Numbered from the stretch's first letter, positions 42,957-52,265 are shown. The stretch: 64,000 bases of DNA from Pseudomonas pergaminensis (GCF_024112395.2 NZ_CP078013.2:3844001-3908000); one strand, 5' to 3'. Numbers and translations are program-made. The notes: generated from the letters alone by a model not told the origin.

Positions 42957-43988
42957 TCAGGCATTCAGGGTGAACAACATGTGCGGCGCAATCGCCAGGG
43001 CAATCGGCGCGCCGACGGCGTACAGCTGGTTATCACTGCTGTCGACCAGCAACGGCTGCGGGCCGCCCACATCCACCAGCAGGCGGCTTTGCGCGCCCTG
43101 GAAGAACTGCGCCAACAGATGACCGTGCAAGTGCCCTTCACCCTCCATTACCCGCAGGTGTTCGGGGCGGCAGTAGACGGTGCTGGGCAGGTCAGCGGTG
43201 TGCCACGGCAGTTCACCGCCACAGACTTTCAAGCCATGGGCCGACGACGCGATCACGGCGAAGGCATTGAGGTTGCCGACAAACCCCGCGACGAAGGCGT
43301 TGGCCGGTTTCTGGTAGATGTCGCGCGGGCTGGCCAACTGGGCGACACGGCCGTGCTCCATCACCAGGATGCGGTCGCCCAGGGCCATGGCTTCGCCCTG
43401 GTCGTGGGTGACGAAGACCGAGGTGATACCGAGCCCGCGCAGCAGTTCATTCAACTCGCTGCGCAGGCGTTCGCGCAGTTGTGCATCGAGCGCCGCCAGC
43501 GGCTCATCCAGCAGTAACACCTTGGGGCGCGGCGCCAAGGCACGGGCCAGGGCCACGCGCTGGCGCTGGCCGCCGGAGAGCTCGTGGATGCTGCGCTTGC
43601 CGTGGTTCTGCAAGCCCACCAGCTCCAGCAACTCGTCGCAGCGCTTGTTGCGTTCAGGCACCGACATGCCGCGAATCTTCAAGCCGTAGACGATATTCCC
43701 GGCCACATCCAGGTTGGGAAACAGCGCGTAGTTCTGGAACACCATGCCCACATCGCGGCGCTCGATTGGCAGGCGGGTCACGTCCTGGTCACCGAACAGC
43801 ACCTGGCCCACGTCCGGGCGTTCGAGGCCGGCGATCAGGCGCAAGGTCGTGGTTTTGCCACAGCCGGATGGGCCAAGGATCGCCAGGGTTTCACCGCCTT
43901 CGACGGTCAGGTTCAAGTCATGCACGGCCACGGTGCCATCGGCGAACGCCTTGCGACAGCCTTGCAGGCGGATAGTGATAGCGGTCAT
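42957..43988 (-). CDS. ABC importer ATP-binding protein (PotA/PhnT-like)
   Basis: This 343-residue ATPase has Walker A GPSGCGKTTTL, signature LSGGQRQRVALARAL, Walker B VLLLDEPLAALD and a C-terminal TOBE-like regulatory region (about 240-340). The layout is that of the spermidine/iron/phosphonate class of importers. Its start overlaps the preceding permease stop by 4 bases. It powers the importer made of the two permeases and binding protein upstream. Confidence 0.92.
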   Translation of the reverse strand: MTAITIRLQGCRKAFADGTVAVHDLNLTVEGGETLAILGPSGCGKTTTLRLIAGLERPDVGQVLFGDQDVTRLPIERRDVGMVFQNYALFPNLDVAGNIVYGLKIRGMSVPERNKRCDELLELVGLQNHGKRSIHELSGGQRQRVALARALAPRPKVLLLDEPLAALDAQLRERLRSELNELLRGLGITSVFVTHDQGEAMALGDRILVMEHGRVAQLASPRDIYQKPANAFVAGFVGNLNAFAVIASSAHGLKVCGGELPWHTADLPSTVYCRPEHLRVMEGEGHLHGHLLAQFFQGAQSRLLVDVGGPQPLLVDSSDNQLYAVGAPIALAIAPHMLFTLNA

Positions 43989-44779
43989 CGACGCTCTCCA
44001 CGGGACAAACGGGCACTGATGGCCTGCAACGCAATCAGCAGCGGCACGATCATCAGCAAAAAGATAAGGGTGTAGGCGCTGGCGATTTCCAGGCGCGCCG
44101 AGGCGTAGCTGTCCGCCAGGCCCACGGGCAAGGTCTTGGTCATCGGCGTGTGGAGCATCCAGGTCAGGTTGAATTCACCCAGGGACAAGGTGACCACCAT
44201 CAACACACCTGCCAGGATCCCCGCGCGGCAGTTGGGCACCACCACGGAAAAAAACCGCTTGAAAGGCCCCGCGCCCAGGCTCGCCGCCGCCTCCTCCAGC
44301 ACCGGCAATTGCTGGCGCTGCATCACCGCCATCACCGGGCGCACCAGGAACGGCAAGGTGAACAACACGTGGCCGACCAGAATGAACACCCAACTGCTGC
44401 GAAAGCTGCCGAACTGGCCATAGGTGAGCAGCAACGCCAGCGCACTGGCCAAACCCGGCATGGCCACCGGCAGCACCATCAGTTCTTCAAAGGCGCGGCT
44501 GAAGCGGTTGTTCAGGCGCACCAATGCGTAGGCCGCCGGTACGCCAATCACGCAGACGCACACCGCGCAGGCCAGGGCCAATTGCAGGGACAGCCACACG
44601 GTGGGCGAATAGGCCTGCCATACCTGGATCAACCAGTCGAAGGTCAGGCCACTGGACAGGCCGACAAAGAAGTTGCGGGTCAGCCCGGCCAGCAGCGACA
44701 TCAGCACCGGTACCAGCATGAAGGCACACACCAGCAGGGTGAACAGCAGTTGCAGCACAAACAGCGATGAGCGTTTCAC
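43985..44779 (-). CDS. ABC importer permease, second subunit
   Basis: This 264-residue permease has six predicted membrane segments and the EAA loop EEAAASLGAGPFKRFFSVVVP that contacts the ATPase. The start is a GTG at 44779 that overlaps the TGA of the first permease (GTGA). The downstream ATPase overlaps by 4 bases. It pairs with the 44776-45594 permease. Confidence 0.9.
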   Translation of the reverse strand: MKRSSLFVLQLLFTLLVCAFMLVPVLMSLLAGLTRNFFVGLSSGLTFDWLIQVWQAYSPTVWLSLQLALACAVCVCVIGVPAAYALVRLNNRFSRAFEELMVLPVAMPGLASALALLLTYGQFGSFRSSWVFILVGHVLFTLPFLVRPVMAVMQRQQLPVLEEAAASLGAGPFKRFFSVVVPNCRAGILAGVLMVVTLSLGEFNLTWMLHTPMTKTLPVGLADSYASARLEIASAYTLIFLLMIVPLLIALQAISARLSRGERR

Positions 44780-45594
44780 AGCACAGTCCCCGCGTTTTTC
44801 ACCAGGCGCCGCGTGAGCAGCAACACGGCCCAGGTCACCGCGCCGAGCACCACCGACAGCGCGGCAGCCACGGCAAAGTTGGCGTAGTTGGTAAACACGT
44901 TGTAGATCGCCACCGGGGTGACATTCAGCCGCGTGCCTAACGTAAAGGCGGTGCCGAAGGCGCCCATGGAGGTGGCGAAACAGATCGCCCCGCACGACGC
45001 CAACGCCGGCGCCAGGCCCGGCACAATCACATCGCACACCACGCGCCAATGCCCGGCACCCAGGGAGTGCGCGGCTTCCTCCAGGCTGCGGTCGAGGCTT
45101 TCGCACGCCGCCATCACCGTGAGGATCACCCGTGGAATCGAGAAGTACAGGTAGCCCACGAACAACCCCGCCAGCGAGTAGGCAAAGATCCAGCGCTCAC
45201 CCGCCAGTTGCAGGCCCAGGGCGGCAAACAAGCCCTGGCGCCCGGCCAGCAGGATCACCAGGAAGCCCACTACCACGCCAGGAAAGGCCAGGGGAAATGT
45301 CAGCAACGCCACCAGCGCCGAGCGCCCGAAGAACTGCTGGCGGGCGAGGAACACGCCGCTGATGCCGCCGATCACCAGCGCCACCAGCGTCACCACCACC
45401 GCCAGCACCAGGGTCTGCCCAAGGCTGCCCAAATACTGCGCGCTACTGAGCACCTGCCAATAGCCGCTGCCGTTGCTGTCGCGGCTCTCGGCACCGAGCA
45501 GCACCAAGTGCGCCAGCGGCAATAGCCAAAACGCGAGCAGTACCGCAAAGGCCGGGGCCAGTGCCCAGGCTGCCTGCCTTGCCGATGCAGCCAC
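44776..45594 (-). CDS. ABC importer permease, first subunit
   Basis: This 272-residue permease has about six membrane segments and an EAA motif (LEEAAHSLGAGHWRVVCDVIVP). It belongs to the PotB/PhnU-like class. The start is a GTG at 45594 directly after the TAA of the binding-protein gene. It overlaps the second permease by 4 bases, so the transporter genes are tightly coupled. Confidence 0.9.
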   Translation of the reverse strand: MAASARQAAWALAPAFAVLLAFWLLPLAHLVLLGAESRDSNGSGYWQVLSSAQYLGSLGQTLVLAVVVTLVALVIGGISGVFLARQQFFGRSALVALLTFPLAFPGVVVGFLVILLAGRQGLFAALGLQLAGERWIFAYSLAGLFVGYLYFSIPRVILTVMAACESLDRSLEEAAHSLGAGHWRVVCDVIVPGLAPALASCGAICFATSMGAFGTAFTLGTRLNVTPVAIYNVFTNYANFAVAAALSVVLGAVTWAVLLLTRRLVKNAGTVL

Positions 45595-46599
45595 TTACTT
45601 AACCTCGTTCAAGTAACGGGCGGCGAAGGCTTCCTGCACAGCGGCCATTTTTTCGTAGTCCACCACACCGGCACGGGCGTAATCGCTGTCGGGCAGGAAC
45701 TGTGCGGCCACGTCAGCCGGCATTTTCATTGGCCGCACAGGGCGCAGGTAGGCCTTGGCCCAGAGCGCCTGGCCTTCGTCCGACAGCACGAAGTCGAGGA
45801 CTTTTTCCGCATTGGCGCGGTGTGGCGCGTTGGCGACCAGGCTCATCACGTAAGGCACGCTGATGCTGCCTTCCTGGGGGATCACGAAGGCGACGTTGGC
45901 CTTGTCTTTGTAGCGCGCGCGGTAGGCGTTGAAGTCGTAGTCCACCAGGATTGGCAACTCACCGGACAGCACCCGTGCATACGCGGTTTGCTTGGGCACG
46001 ATGGGCGCGTTCTTCGCCAGTTTCTGGAAGTAATCGATGCCGGGGGCGAAGTTGTCGAGGTCACCGCCCAGGGCGCGGTTGATCGCCACAGCCGAGACGT
46101 AGCCGACGAAGGCGCTGGAGGGATCGAGGTAACCGACCATGCCTTTGTACTCAGGCTTGAGCAGATCGGCCCAGCTTTGCGGCACCGGCAAACCACCGAG
46201 CGCGTCGACGTTGACCATGATGCCCAAGGTGCCGGAGTGGATCGCGAACCAATGGCCGGCCGGGTCCTTGAGGCCAGCGGGGATCTGGTCCCAGGCCTTG
46301 GGCTTGTAGGTGCCGACCACCTCGGCTTTTTGCGCCTGCAGGCCGAAGGTCACGCCGTAGTACACGACGTCGGCGACAGGTGCGGCTTTTTCCGCCACCA
46401 ACTGCGCCAGGGACTGGCCGGAGTTCTTGTTGTCCAGCGGCACCTGCACGCCGGTGCTGGCGGCGATGGCCTTGAGCTGGGTGCCCCAGTCGGCCCAGTC
46501 CGGCGGGCAGTTGTAGCAAATTGCGGTGTCGGCGGCCTGGGCCAGGCTGGCCGCTCCGCACAGCAGCACGGCGGCGAGGGTTTTACTGAGTGCGCGCAT
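45595..46599 (-). CDS. ABC importer periplasmic binding protein
   Basis: This 334-residue binding protein has a signal peptide (1-22, ending LAQA) and a two-lobed fold of the iron/thiamine/2-aminoethylphosphonate class. AICYNCPPDW at the mature N-terminus holds a Cys pair, and GHWFAIHSGTLGIMVN and SWADLLKPEYKGMVGYLDPSSA are typical of the class. The ligand is unknown; the phosphodiesterase in the operon points to a phosphodiester. Its ATG overlaps the end of the LacI gene by 17 bases. Confidence 0.9.
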   Translation of the reverse strand: MRALSKTLAAVLLCGAASLAQAADTAICYNCPPDWADWGTQLKAIAASTGVQVPLDNKNSGQSLAQLVAEKAAPVADVVYYGVTFGLQAQKAEVVGTYKPKAWDQIPAGLKDPAGHWFAIHSGTLGIMVNVDALGGLPVPQSWADLLKPEYKGMVGYLDPSSAFVGYVSAVAINRALGGDLDNFAPGIDYFQKLAKNAPIVPKQTAYARVLSGELPILVDYDFNAYRARYKDKANVAFVIPQEGSISVPYVMSLVANAPHRANAEKVLDFVLSDEGQALWAKAYLRPVRPMKMPADVAAQFLPDSDYARAGVVDYEKMAAVQEAFAARYLNEVK

Positions 46600-47602
46600 C
46601 TAGGGTCTCCTCATGGGGTTGGGTACTGTCGCCGGGGCGAATATGGCAAGGCAGGCAGTGGGAAATCGGGGCGTTGCCGGCGATCTGCGCCAGCAGCTGG
46701 TCAATCACGGTGCTGGCGAGCAGCGCGATGGGCTGCACCACGCTGCACAGGGTTGGGTGAATCTGGGTGCCGAGGCTGATGCCGTCAAAGCCCATCACCG
46801 AGAGTTGTTCGGGCACATCCCAGGCGTTGCGGCGCAGTTCGGCGATCAAGCTGATTGCCAGGAAGTCGTTGGAACACACCAGCGCGGTGGGCGCACCGGG
46901 GCCTTGAAGAAAGGGTTCGATGGCGGCGAACTCGACCTGGGTATGGGCCGGCATTTCAATCACCGGGCGGGGGTCGAGGGCGTATTCGCGCATTGCATCG
47001 CAATAACCGGCGTAGCGCAGGCGGGCACGGTCGGATTGCAGCGCAGGGCCGGCGACCATGCTGATGCGTCGATGGCCGGCTTCCAGCAGATAACGCGTGG
47101 CCAGGGCCATGCCGGCGCGGTTGTCGACCGACACGGCGCTGTAGTTGGGGTTGCTCGGTTGGTGGTAGGCCAGCACGAACGGGGTCTGTTCGGTGTTGAG
47201 GCTGCTGAGCACGCTGTTGCTTTCGGCATCGGTGACCGTCAGCACCAGGCCATCGACGCGCTGGCGCAGCAGTTCTTCCACCACGCTGCTTTCGCGTTCG
47301 CTGTCGTAGTCGGTGGTCGCCAGCAACAGGCTATAGCCACGCGCCCGAGCCGCGCGCTCCATGGCCTGGAATTGTTCAGCGAATACCGGGTTGAGCAAGT
47401 TGGGCACCACCACGCCGATCAACTGGGTGGTTTGCAGGCGCAGTTGGCGGCCCAGCAGATTGGGGCGGAAGCCCAACTCGCGGGCGGCGGCAAACACCTG
47501 TTCACGGGTGGCCGGGCGCACTTGGTCAGGGGAAGCAAAAGTGCGGGCGGCGGTGGCGCGGGAGACCCCGGCCAGCCTTGCTACGTCTTTCAGGTCAGTC
47601 AT
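46583..47602 (-). CDS. LacI family transcriptional regulator
   Basis: This 339-residue regulator has a LacI helix-turn-helix at residues 3-50 (LKDVARLAGVSRATAARTFA) and a periplasmic-binding-like effector domain (QLIGVVVPNLLNPVFAEQFQAME to the C-terminus). It is the first gene of the operon that encodes the importer, phosphodiesterase and porin, so it probably autoregulates them. The perfect palindrome at 47674-47693, 72 bases before the start, is a likely operator. Confidence 0.92.
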   Translation of the reverse strand: MTDLKDVARLAGVSRATAARTFASPDQVRPATREQVFAAARELGFRPNLLGRQLRLQTTQLIGVVVPNLLNPVFAEQFQAMERAARARGYSLLLATTDYDSERESSVVEELLRQRVDGLVLTVTDAESNSVLSSLNTEQTPFVLAYHQPSNPNYSAVSVDNRAGMALATRYLLEAGHRRISMVAGPALQSDRARLRYAGYCDAMREYALDPRPVIEMPAHTQVEFAAIEPFLQGPGAPTALVCSNDFLAISLIAELRRNAWDVPEQLSVMGFDGISLGTQIHPTLCSVVQPIALLASTVIDQLLAQIAGNAPISHCLPCHIRPGDSTQPHEETLDARTQ

Positions 47603-47673
47603 TGTCACTCGCTTGAGATCGATCTCATTGGCGAGGACAGTAGCGAGGGAATGTGGCAGCCAGGTGGTGAGGA

Positions 47674-47693
47674 GATGACAATTTGATGTCATC
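47674..47693. promoter_or_regulatory. Candidate LacI-family operator
   Basis: GATGACA (47674-47680) and TGTCATC (47687-47693) form a perfect inverted repeat with a six-base spacer. It lies 72 bases upstream of the LacI gene's start, where an autoregulatory operator would be. Confidence 0.55.
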
Positions 47694-47730
47694 GATGGCC
47701 CATCACCTTATTGCGACGGATGCCGTTTAG

Positions 47731-47820
47731 AGGTGGTGGCTTGCCTGAGATAGCGGTGGGTCAGCCACTTCTGCAGTGACTGATACGCTGCCATCGCAGG
47801 CAAGCCAGCTCCCACAGGGG
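47731..47820. repeat. Inverted REP pair
   Basis: GGTGGCTTGCCTGAGATAGC and GCTGCCATCGCAGGCAAGCC (with a following AGCTCCCACA end) face each other around a GTGGGTCAGCCAC hairpin, as in REPIN elements. Confidence 0.65.
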
Positions 47821-47831
47821 ATCGGCGGTGG

Positions 47832-48503
47832 TCATGAGGTCTGTTTCACCAGTCCCTGCCCCGCCGCCACCGCCAGGACGTCTTGGGCAGGCACGTTGAC
47901 CCAGGTGGTTGCATCAAGCATGCCTGCAGTGGCCAACCATCGGCCGACCATGTGGTGCCCCAGCGCATACCCCAGCCATTTTGGCTTGTCGCCGGTGCCA
48001 AAGAACCAGGCGCTGTGATCGTAGTGGTTCGCTGCCAGTTCAGTCATATTCACCGGGGCCGCCTGCAAGGCTTCAAGGCTCAGCGCCCTCTCCCACGGCT
48101 CCGGCTCGCTGCCCAGTGCATGCTGCACAAACTGCCCGGCCAGGCCTTCACTGATCAGCGCCTCCCCCAGCGTCCAGCCGTACCCCGGCCCGGCCATGCG
48201 CAGGCAATGGTGCACCTCGTGCACGATATGCCGGCGCACAGCCCCGCTCTCAAGGCTAGCGGCGAAGTTCGGGTTGTCGGGATCCAGGGTCAGCGAGAAC
48301 ATCGTGCTGCGATACGCACGCCCGACCAGGCCAAGCTCAGCGATGGTTTCGCCGGGCAGGCGTTGGAGGAGCACATCCAGGCGCGGCGCCGGCACGCATC
48401 GGGAAATGGCCTGGTAGGCGATGTCGAATTCTTGCGTCAGTGCCTGGCGAAACGCGGCCAGGGAGCCCGAAGCTTCCAGCCAATGCAGTGTCCATGCGTC
48501 CAT
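47832..48503 (-). CDS. DUF2268-like putative Zn metalloprotease
   Basis: This 223-residue protein has an HExxH motif in RHIVHEVHHCLR and the downstream EGLAGQFVQHALG segment, a plausible third-ligand region. This fits the DUF2268 group of predicted zinc-dependent proteases. No signal peptide is visible, so it is probably cytoplasmic. The start at 48503 is used because upstream sequence is Arg-rich and unconserved. It is divergent from the carboxynorspermidine decarboxylase gene. Its substrate is unknown. Confidence 0.75.
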   Translation of the reverse strand: MDAWTLHWLEASGSLAAFRQALTQEFDIAYQAISRCVPAPRLDVLLQRLPGETIAELGLVGRAYRSTMFSLTLDPDNPNFAASLESGAVRRHIVHEVHHCLRMAGPGYGWTLGEALISEGLAGQFVQHALGSEPEPWERALSLEALQAAPVNMTELAANHYDHSAWFFGTGDKPKWLGYALGHHMVGRWLATAGMLDATTWVNVPAQDVLAVAAGQGLVKQTS

Positions 48504-48688
48504 TCTTACCTCTCGTCGTCCAAACCGGATTCCATCACGGCAGCGGCTCATCATACCGTTGAGCTGTCACATCCATGGGTCAGTTTAAAAGCAGCGCAGC
48601 AAAATCCGCCCACTAACCTTTCGATTCGATCCAAGTGCGGGCACAATGCGTGTCCTTTTTTGGCAGGCACCGCCGCAGGCTCTCAAAA

Positions 48689-49786
48689 ATGATCAAAACG
48701 CCGTACTACCTCATCGATAAACAGAAGCTTCTGGTCAACATGCAGAAGATTGCTTACGTGCGCGAACAGTCCGGCGCCAAGGCTCTGCTGGCGCTCAAGT
48801 GCTTTGCCACCTGGTCGGTGTTCGACCTGATGCAGCAATACATGGACGGCACCACCTCGTCGTCGTTGTATGAGCTCAAGCTCGGCCGCCAGAAGTTCGA
48901 AGGCGAGGCGCACGCCTACAGCGTGGCCTGGGCCGACGACGAAATCGAAGAGATGCTGGATAACTGCGACAAGATCATCTTCAACTCCATCAGCCAGCTG
49001 CAGCGTTTTGCCGTACGCTCCGAAGGCAAGACCCGCGGCCTGCGCGTCAACCCACAGGTGAGCAGCTCCGACTACCTGCTGGCCGACCCGGCGCGTCCGT
49101 TCAGCCGCCTGGGCGAATGGGACCCGGTGAAGATCGAAGGCGTGATCGAGCAGATATCCGGCTTCATGTTCCACAACAACTGCGAGAACGGCGATTTCAG
49201 CCTGTTCGACAAGATGCTCGGCACCATCGAAGAACGCTTCGGCGCGCTGCTGCACAAGGTCGAGTGGGTCAGCCTCGGCGGCGGCATCCACTTCACCGGT
49301 GAAGACTATGCGGTGGACGCATTCTGCGCGCGCTTGAAAGCCTTCTCTGAAAAATACGGCGTGCAGGTGTACCTGGAACCCGGCGAAGCGGCGATCACCA
49401 ACAGCGCCTCCCTGGAAGTCACCGTGCTCGACACGCTCTACAACGGCAAGAACCTCGCCGTGGTCGACAGCTCCATCGAAGCCCACCTGCTGGACCTGCT
49501 GATCTACCGCCTCAACGCCAAGCTGGCGCCGAGCGATGGCGAACACACTGTGATGGTGTGCGGCAAATCCTGCCTGGCCGGGGACATCTTCGGCGAGTAC
49601 CAATTTGATCGTCCGCTGGCCATCGGCGATCGGCTGTCGTTCATCGACACCGCAGGCTACACCATGGTCAAGAAAAACTGGTTCAACGGCCTGAAAATGC
49701 CGTCCATCGTAGTGAAACAACTCGACGGTACAGTCGAGGTGGTTCGTGAATTTGGTTACGACGACTACCTGTCCAGCCTTTCGTAA
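48689..49786 (+). CDS. nspC: Carboxynorspermidine decarboxylase
   Basis: This 365-residue PLP enzyme of the fold-III class decarboxylates carboxynorspermidine or carboxyspermidine. The Schiff-base Lys is in AKALLALKCFATW, and the FMFHNNCENGDF and LGGGIHFTGEDY segments and the C-terminal CGKSCLAGDIFGEY (catalytic Cys) are typical of NspC. The start at 48689 removes a short unconserved leader. The next gene, its partner dehydrogenase, starts 28 bases downstream. Confidence 0.93.
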   Translation: MIKTPYYLIDKQKLLVNMQKIAYVREQSGAKALLALKCFATWSVFDLMQQYMDGTTSSSLYELKLGRQKFEGEAHAYSVAWADDEIEEMLDNCDKIIFNSISQLQRFAVRSEGKTRGLRVNPQVSSSDYLLADPARPFSRLGEWDPVKIEGVIEQISGFMFHNNCENGDFSLFDKMLGTIEERFGALLHKVEWVSLGGGIHFTGEDYAVDAFCARLKAFSEKYGVQVYLEPGEAAITNSASLEVTVLDTLYNGKNLAVVDSSIEAHLLDLLIYRLNAKLAPSDGEHTVMVCGKSCLAGDIFGEYQFDRPLAIGDRLSFIDTAGYTMVKKNWFNGLKMPSIVVKQLDGTVEVVREFGYDDYLSSLS

Positions 49787-49814
49787 GCTGGCGGATAAAG
49801 GAGAGATAAAGCAA

Positions 49815-51059
49815 TTGAAAAAGAACGTTCTTATCATTGGTGCAGGAGGTGTCGCCAAGGTGGTGGCCCACAAGTGCGCGCAGCACAACGACGAACTCGG
49901 TCGTATTGCTATCGCGTCGCGCAACATCTCCAAATGCCAGGCCATCATCGACAGCGTCAAGGCCAAGGGTAGCCTCAAGGTTCCCGCCGACATCCAAGCC
50001 TTCGCGCTGAACGCCCTGGACGTGGAAGCGACCAAGGCCCTGATCCGCGAGACCGAATCGCAGATCGTCATCAACGTCGGTTCCGCGTTCCTCAACATGT
50101 CGGTCCTGCGGGCCTGCATCGACACCGGCGTTGCGTACCTCGACACCGCCATCCACGAAGAGCCGGGCAAGGTCTGCGAGACCCCGCCGTGGTACGGCAA
50201 CTACGAGTGGAACCACCTGGAAGAGTGCAAACAGAAGAACATCACCGCCATCCTTGGCGTGGGCTTCGACCCGGGTGTCGTCAACGCGTATGCCGCGCTG
50301 GCGCAGCAACAGCATTTCGACCGCATTGATTCGATCGACATTCTCGACGTCAATGCCGGCTCCCATGGCAAATACTTCGCCACCAACTTCGACCCGGAAA
50401 TCAACTTCCGCGAATTCACCGGACAGGTGTGGAGCTGGCAGAACAGCCAGTGGACCAGCAACACCATGTTCGAAGTCAAACGCACCGACGACCTGCCAGT
50501 CGTGGGTTCGCAGAACCTCTACCTCACCGGCCACGATGAAGTGCACTCGCTGTCGAAAAACCTCGACGTGCCCAACGTGCGTTTCTGGATGAGCTTCGGC
50601 GAACACTACATCAACGTGTTCACCGTGCTGAAAAACCTCGGCCTGCTCTCCGAAAAACCGGTCACCACCGCCGAAGGCCTGGAAGTCGTGCCGCTGAAAC
50701 TGGTCAAGGCCGTGCTGCCCGACCCGTCTTCGCTCGCGCCTGGCTACACCGGCAAGACCTGCATCGGCGACCTGGTCAAAGGCACCAAAAATGGCCAGCC
50801 CCACGAGATGTTCATCTACAACGTGGCGTGCCATGAAGAAGCCTTTGCCGAAACCGACAGCCAGGGCATCTCCTACACCGCTGGCGTTCCACCGGTAGCC
50901 GCTGCGCTGCTGGTCGCCCGTGGCGAGTGGGACGTGAAGCACATGGCCAACGTCGAGGAACTGCCGGCTGAGCCGTTCCTGAAAGCGCTGGATGTGATGG
51001 GATTGCCGACTCGCATTAAAGACGAGCACGGTGATCGCGCTTGGGATGCGATTGCCTGA
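49815..51059 (+). CDS. Carboxynorspermidine synthase (saccharopine dehydrogenase-like)
   Basis: This 414-residue enzyme joins a diamine with aspartate semialdehyde by reductive amination in the alternative spermidine/norspermidine route. It has the Rossmann start KNVLIIGAGGVAKVVAHKCAQHN, AIHEEPGKVC and FDPGVVNAYAALAQQ, as in the saccharopine dehydrogenase family. The start is a TTG at 49815 with AAAGGAGAG upstream; no ATG fits. It forms an operon with nspC and is followed by a strong terminator. Confidence 0.92.
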   Translation: MKKNVLIIGAGGVAKVVAHKCAQHNDELGRIAIASRNISKCQAIIDSVKAKGSLKVPADIQAFALNALDVEATKALIRETESQIVINVGSAFLNMSVLRACIDTGVAYLDTAIHEEPGKVCETPPWYGNYEWNHLEECKQKNITAILGVGFDPGVVNAYAALAQQQHFDRIDSIDILDVNAGSHGKYFATNFDPEINFREFTGQVWSWQNSQWTSNTMFEVKRTDDLPVVGSQNLYLTGHDEVHSLSKNLDVPNVRFWMSFGEHYINVFTVLKNLGLLSEKPVTTAEGLEVVPLKLVKAVLPDPSSLAPGYTGKTCIGDLVKGTKNGQPHEMFIYNVACHEEAFAETDSQGISYTAGVPPVAAALLVARGEWDVKHMANVEELPAEPFLKALDVMGLPTRIKDEHGDRAWDAIA

Positions 51060-51071
51060 TAGGCGATAGCT

Positions 51072-51118
51072 GCCCCAACAAAAAAATGCGCCCTTAGGGG
51101 CGCATTTTTTGTTGGGGC
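51072..51118. terminator. Strong bidirectional terminator
   Basis: GCCCCAACAAAAAAATGCGCCC and GGGGCGCATTTTTTGTTGGGGC pair around a short TTA loop. The A- and T-runs inside the stem let it work on both strands. It lies 12 bases after the carboxynorspermidine synthase stop. Confidence 0.88.
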
Positions 51119-51151
51119 GTACACACTTCTCAAACCCAATAGAATTTCAAA

Positions 51152-51240
51152 TGTGGGAGCGGGCTTGCTCGCGAATGCGGTGGGTCAGAAAAGAATAGGC
51201 TGACTGACACACCGCATTCGCGAGCAAGCCCGCTCCCACA
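51152..51240. repeat. Inverted REP pair (REPIN-like)
   Basis: TGTGGGAGCGGGCTTGCTCG with GCGAATGCGGTG, and its exact reverse complement ending in CCCGCTCCCACA, enclose about 28 bases. ATTTCAAAT and ATTTGAAAT just outside extend the symmetry. Confidence 0.9.
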
Positions 51241-51270
51241 GGGGATCTCTAGTGAATTTGAAATAGCGGG

Positions 51271-52050
51271 TTATTCCAGGTTCCGCGCCGAATTGCTCAA
51301 CGCCCGCGAACACTGCAACAACGCCGGCGCCAGCTGCCGCTCGGCATCCGCTCTGCTCCACCGACTGGTCGGTGCCACCACATGCACCGCTGCCACCGGG
51401 CGGCCATTGGCGCCCAGCACTGGCGCACCGATGGTCATGTCGCCCAGGAACAGTTCCTGGCCGTTCACTGCGTAGCCCTGTTCGCGCACCTGTTGCAGCG
51501 ACTCCAGGATCTTGTCGACTTCAGTCAAGGTCTGGCTGGTGTGCGCAATGCGCTGGCTGTTCTCGATCAACACCAGCGCTTCCTCCTGCGGCAACGCGCT
51601 CAAATACGCCCGCCCCGACGCCGTGCAATACATCGGCACCCGCGAGCCGATCGGCATGTGCACGGGCACGAAACCCGAGCTGACAAAACGCGCGATGTAG
51701 GTCATGTCGTAGCCAGCAGGCTCGGTAAGGCACGACGTCTCGCCGGTCAGTCGGGTCAACTCCGATAGAAACGGGTTGGCCACTTCGATCAACGAATGCG
51801 CATCCAGGTAACTGAAGCCCAACTCCAGCACCCGGGGTGTGAGTTGGTAATGCCGTGTGCGGGAGTGTTTCCGAAGGTAACCCAGGCTTTCGAGGGTAAA
51901 CACCATGCGCTGGGCCGAGCTTTTGGTCATGCCGGCGGCCTCGGCCACCTCTGCAAGGCTCATGCTGCGGCGCTGGGCGCTGAATGCCTTGAGCACCGAC
52001 AGGCCTTTTTCCAGGGATTGGTTGTGCAGGCTGTTGCGTTCTTCGGACAT
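51271..52050 (-). CDS. IclR family transcriptional regulator
   Basis: This 259-residue regulator has an N-terminal winged helix (residues 12-75; SLEKGLSVLKAFS, MSLAEVAEAAGMTKSSAQRMV) and an IclR effector domain (about 90-255; RVPMYCTASGRAYLSALP, GYAVNGQELFLGDMTIGAPV). It is divergent from the amino-acid ABC importer operon at 52266 and probably controls it. The effector is unknown. Confidence 0.92.
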   Translation of the reverse strand: MSEERNSLHNQSLEKGLSVLKAFSAQRRSMSLAEVAEAAGMTKSSAQRMVFTLESLGYLRKHSRTRHYQLTPRVLELGFSYLDAHSLIEVANPFLSELTRLTGETSCLTEPAGYDMTYIARFVSSGFVPVHMPIGSRVPMYCTASGRAYLSALPQEEALVLIENSQRIAHTSQTLTEVDKILESLQQVREQGYAVNGQELFLGDMTIGAPVLGANGRPVAAVHVVAPTSRWSRADAERQLAPALLQCSRALSNSARNLE

Positions 52051-52192
52051 GGCGGACTCGTGGTCAGGTCGATTAGGCGTAGCGATATTTCTACCTTAAA
52101 CCACAAAAATAGACCACTTAATATCGCATACCGATACGAACTGTTCATTACGTCGACTTTCAACACCGTTATACGATTTTTATCAATCGAAA

Positions 52193-52207
52193 TGGCACAG
52201 AGCTTGC
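52193..52207 (+). promoter_or_regulatory. Sigma-54 (RpoN) type promoter
   Basis: TGGCACAGAGCTTGC matches the -24/-12 consensus: GG and GC are separated by ten bases, and both TGGCAC and TTGC are complete. It lies 58 bases before the binding-protein ATG at 52266 in the gap after the divergent IclR gene. Confidence 0.7.
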
Positions 52208-52265
52208 GATTTCATCAATAACCGCTCGCGGTACTGACGATCCGTTTTCCTTCTGGAGTAACCCG

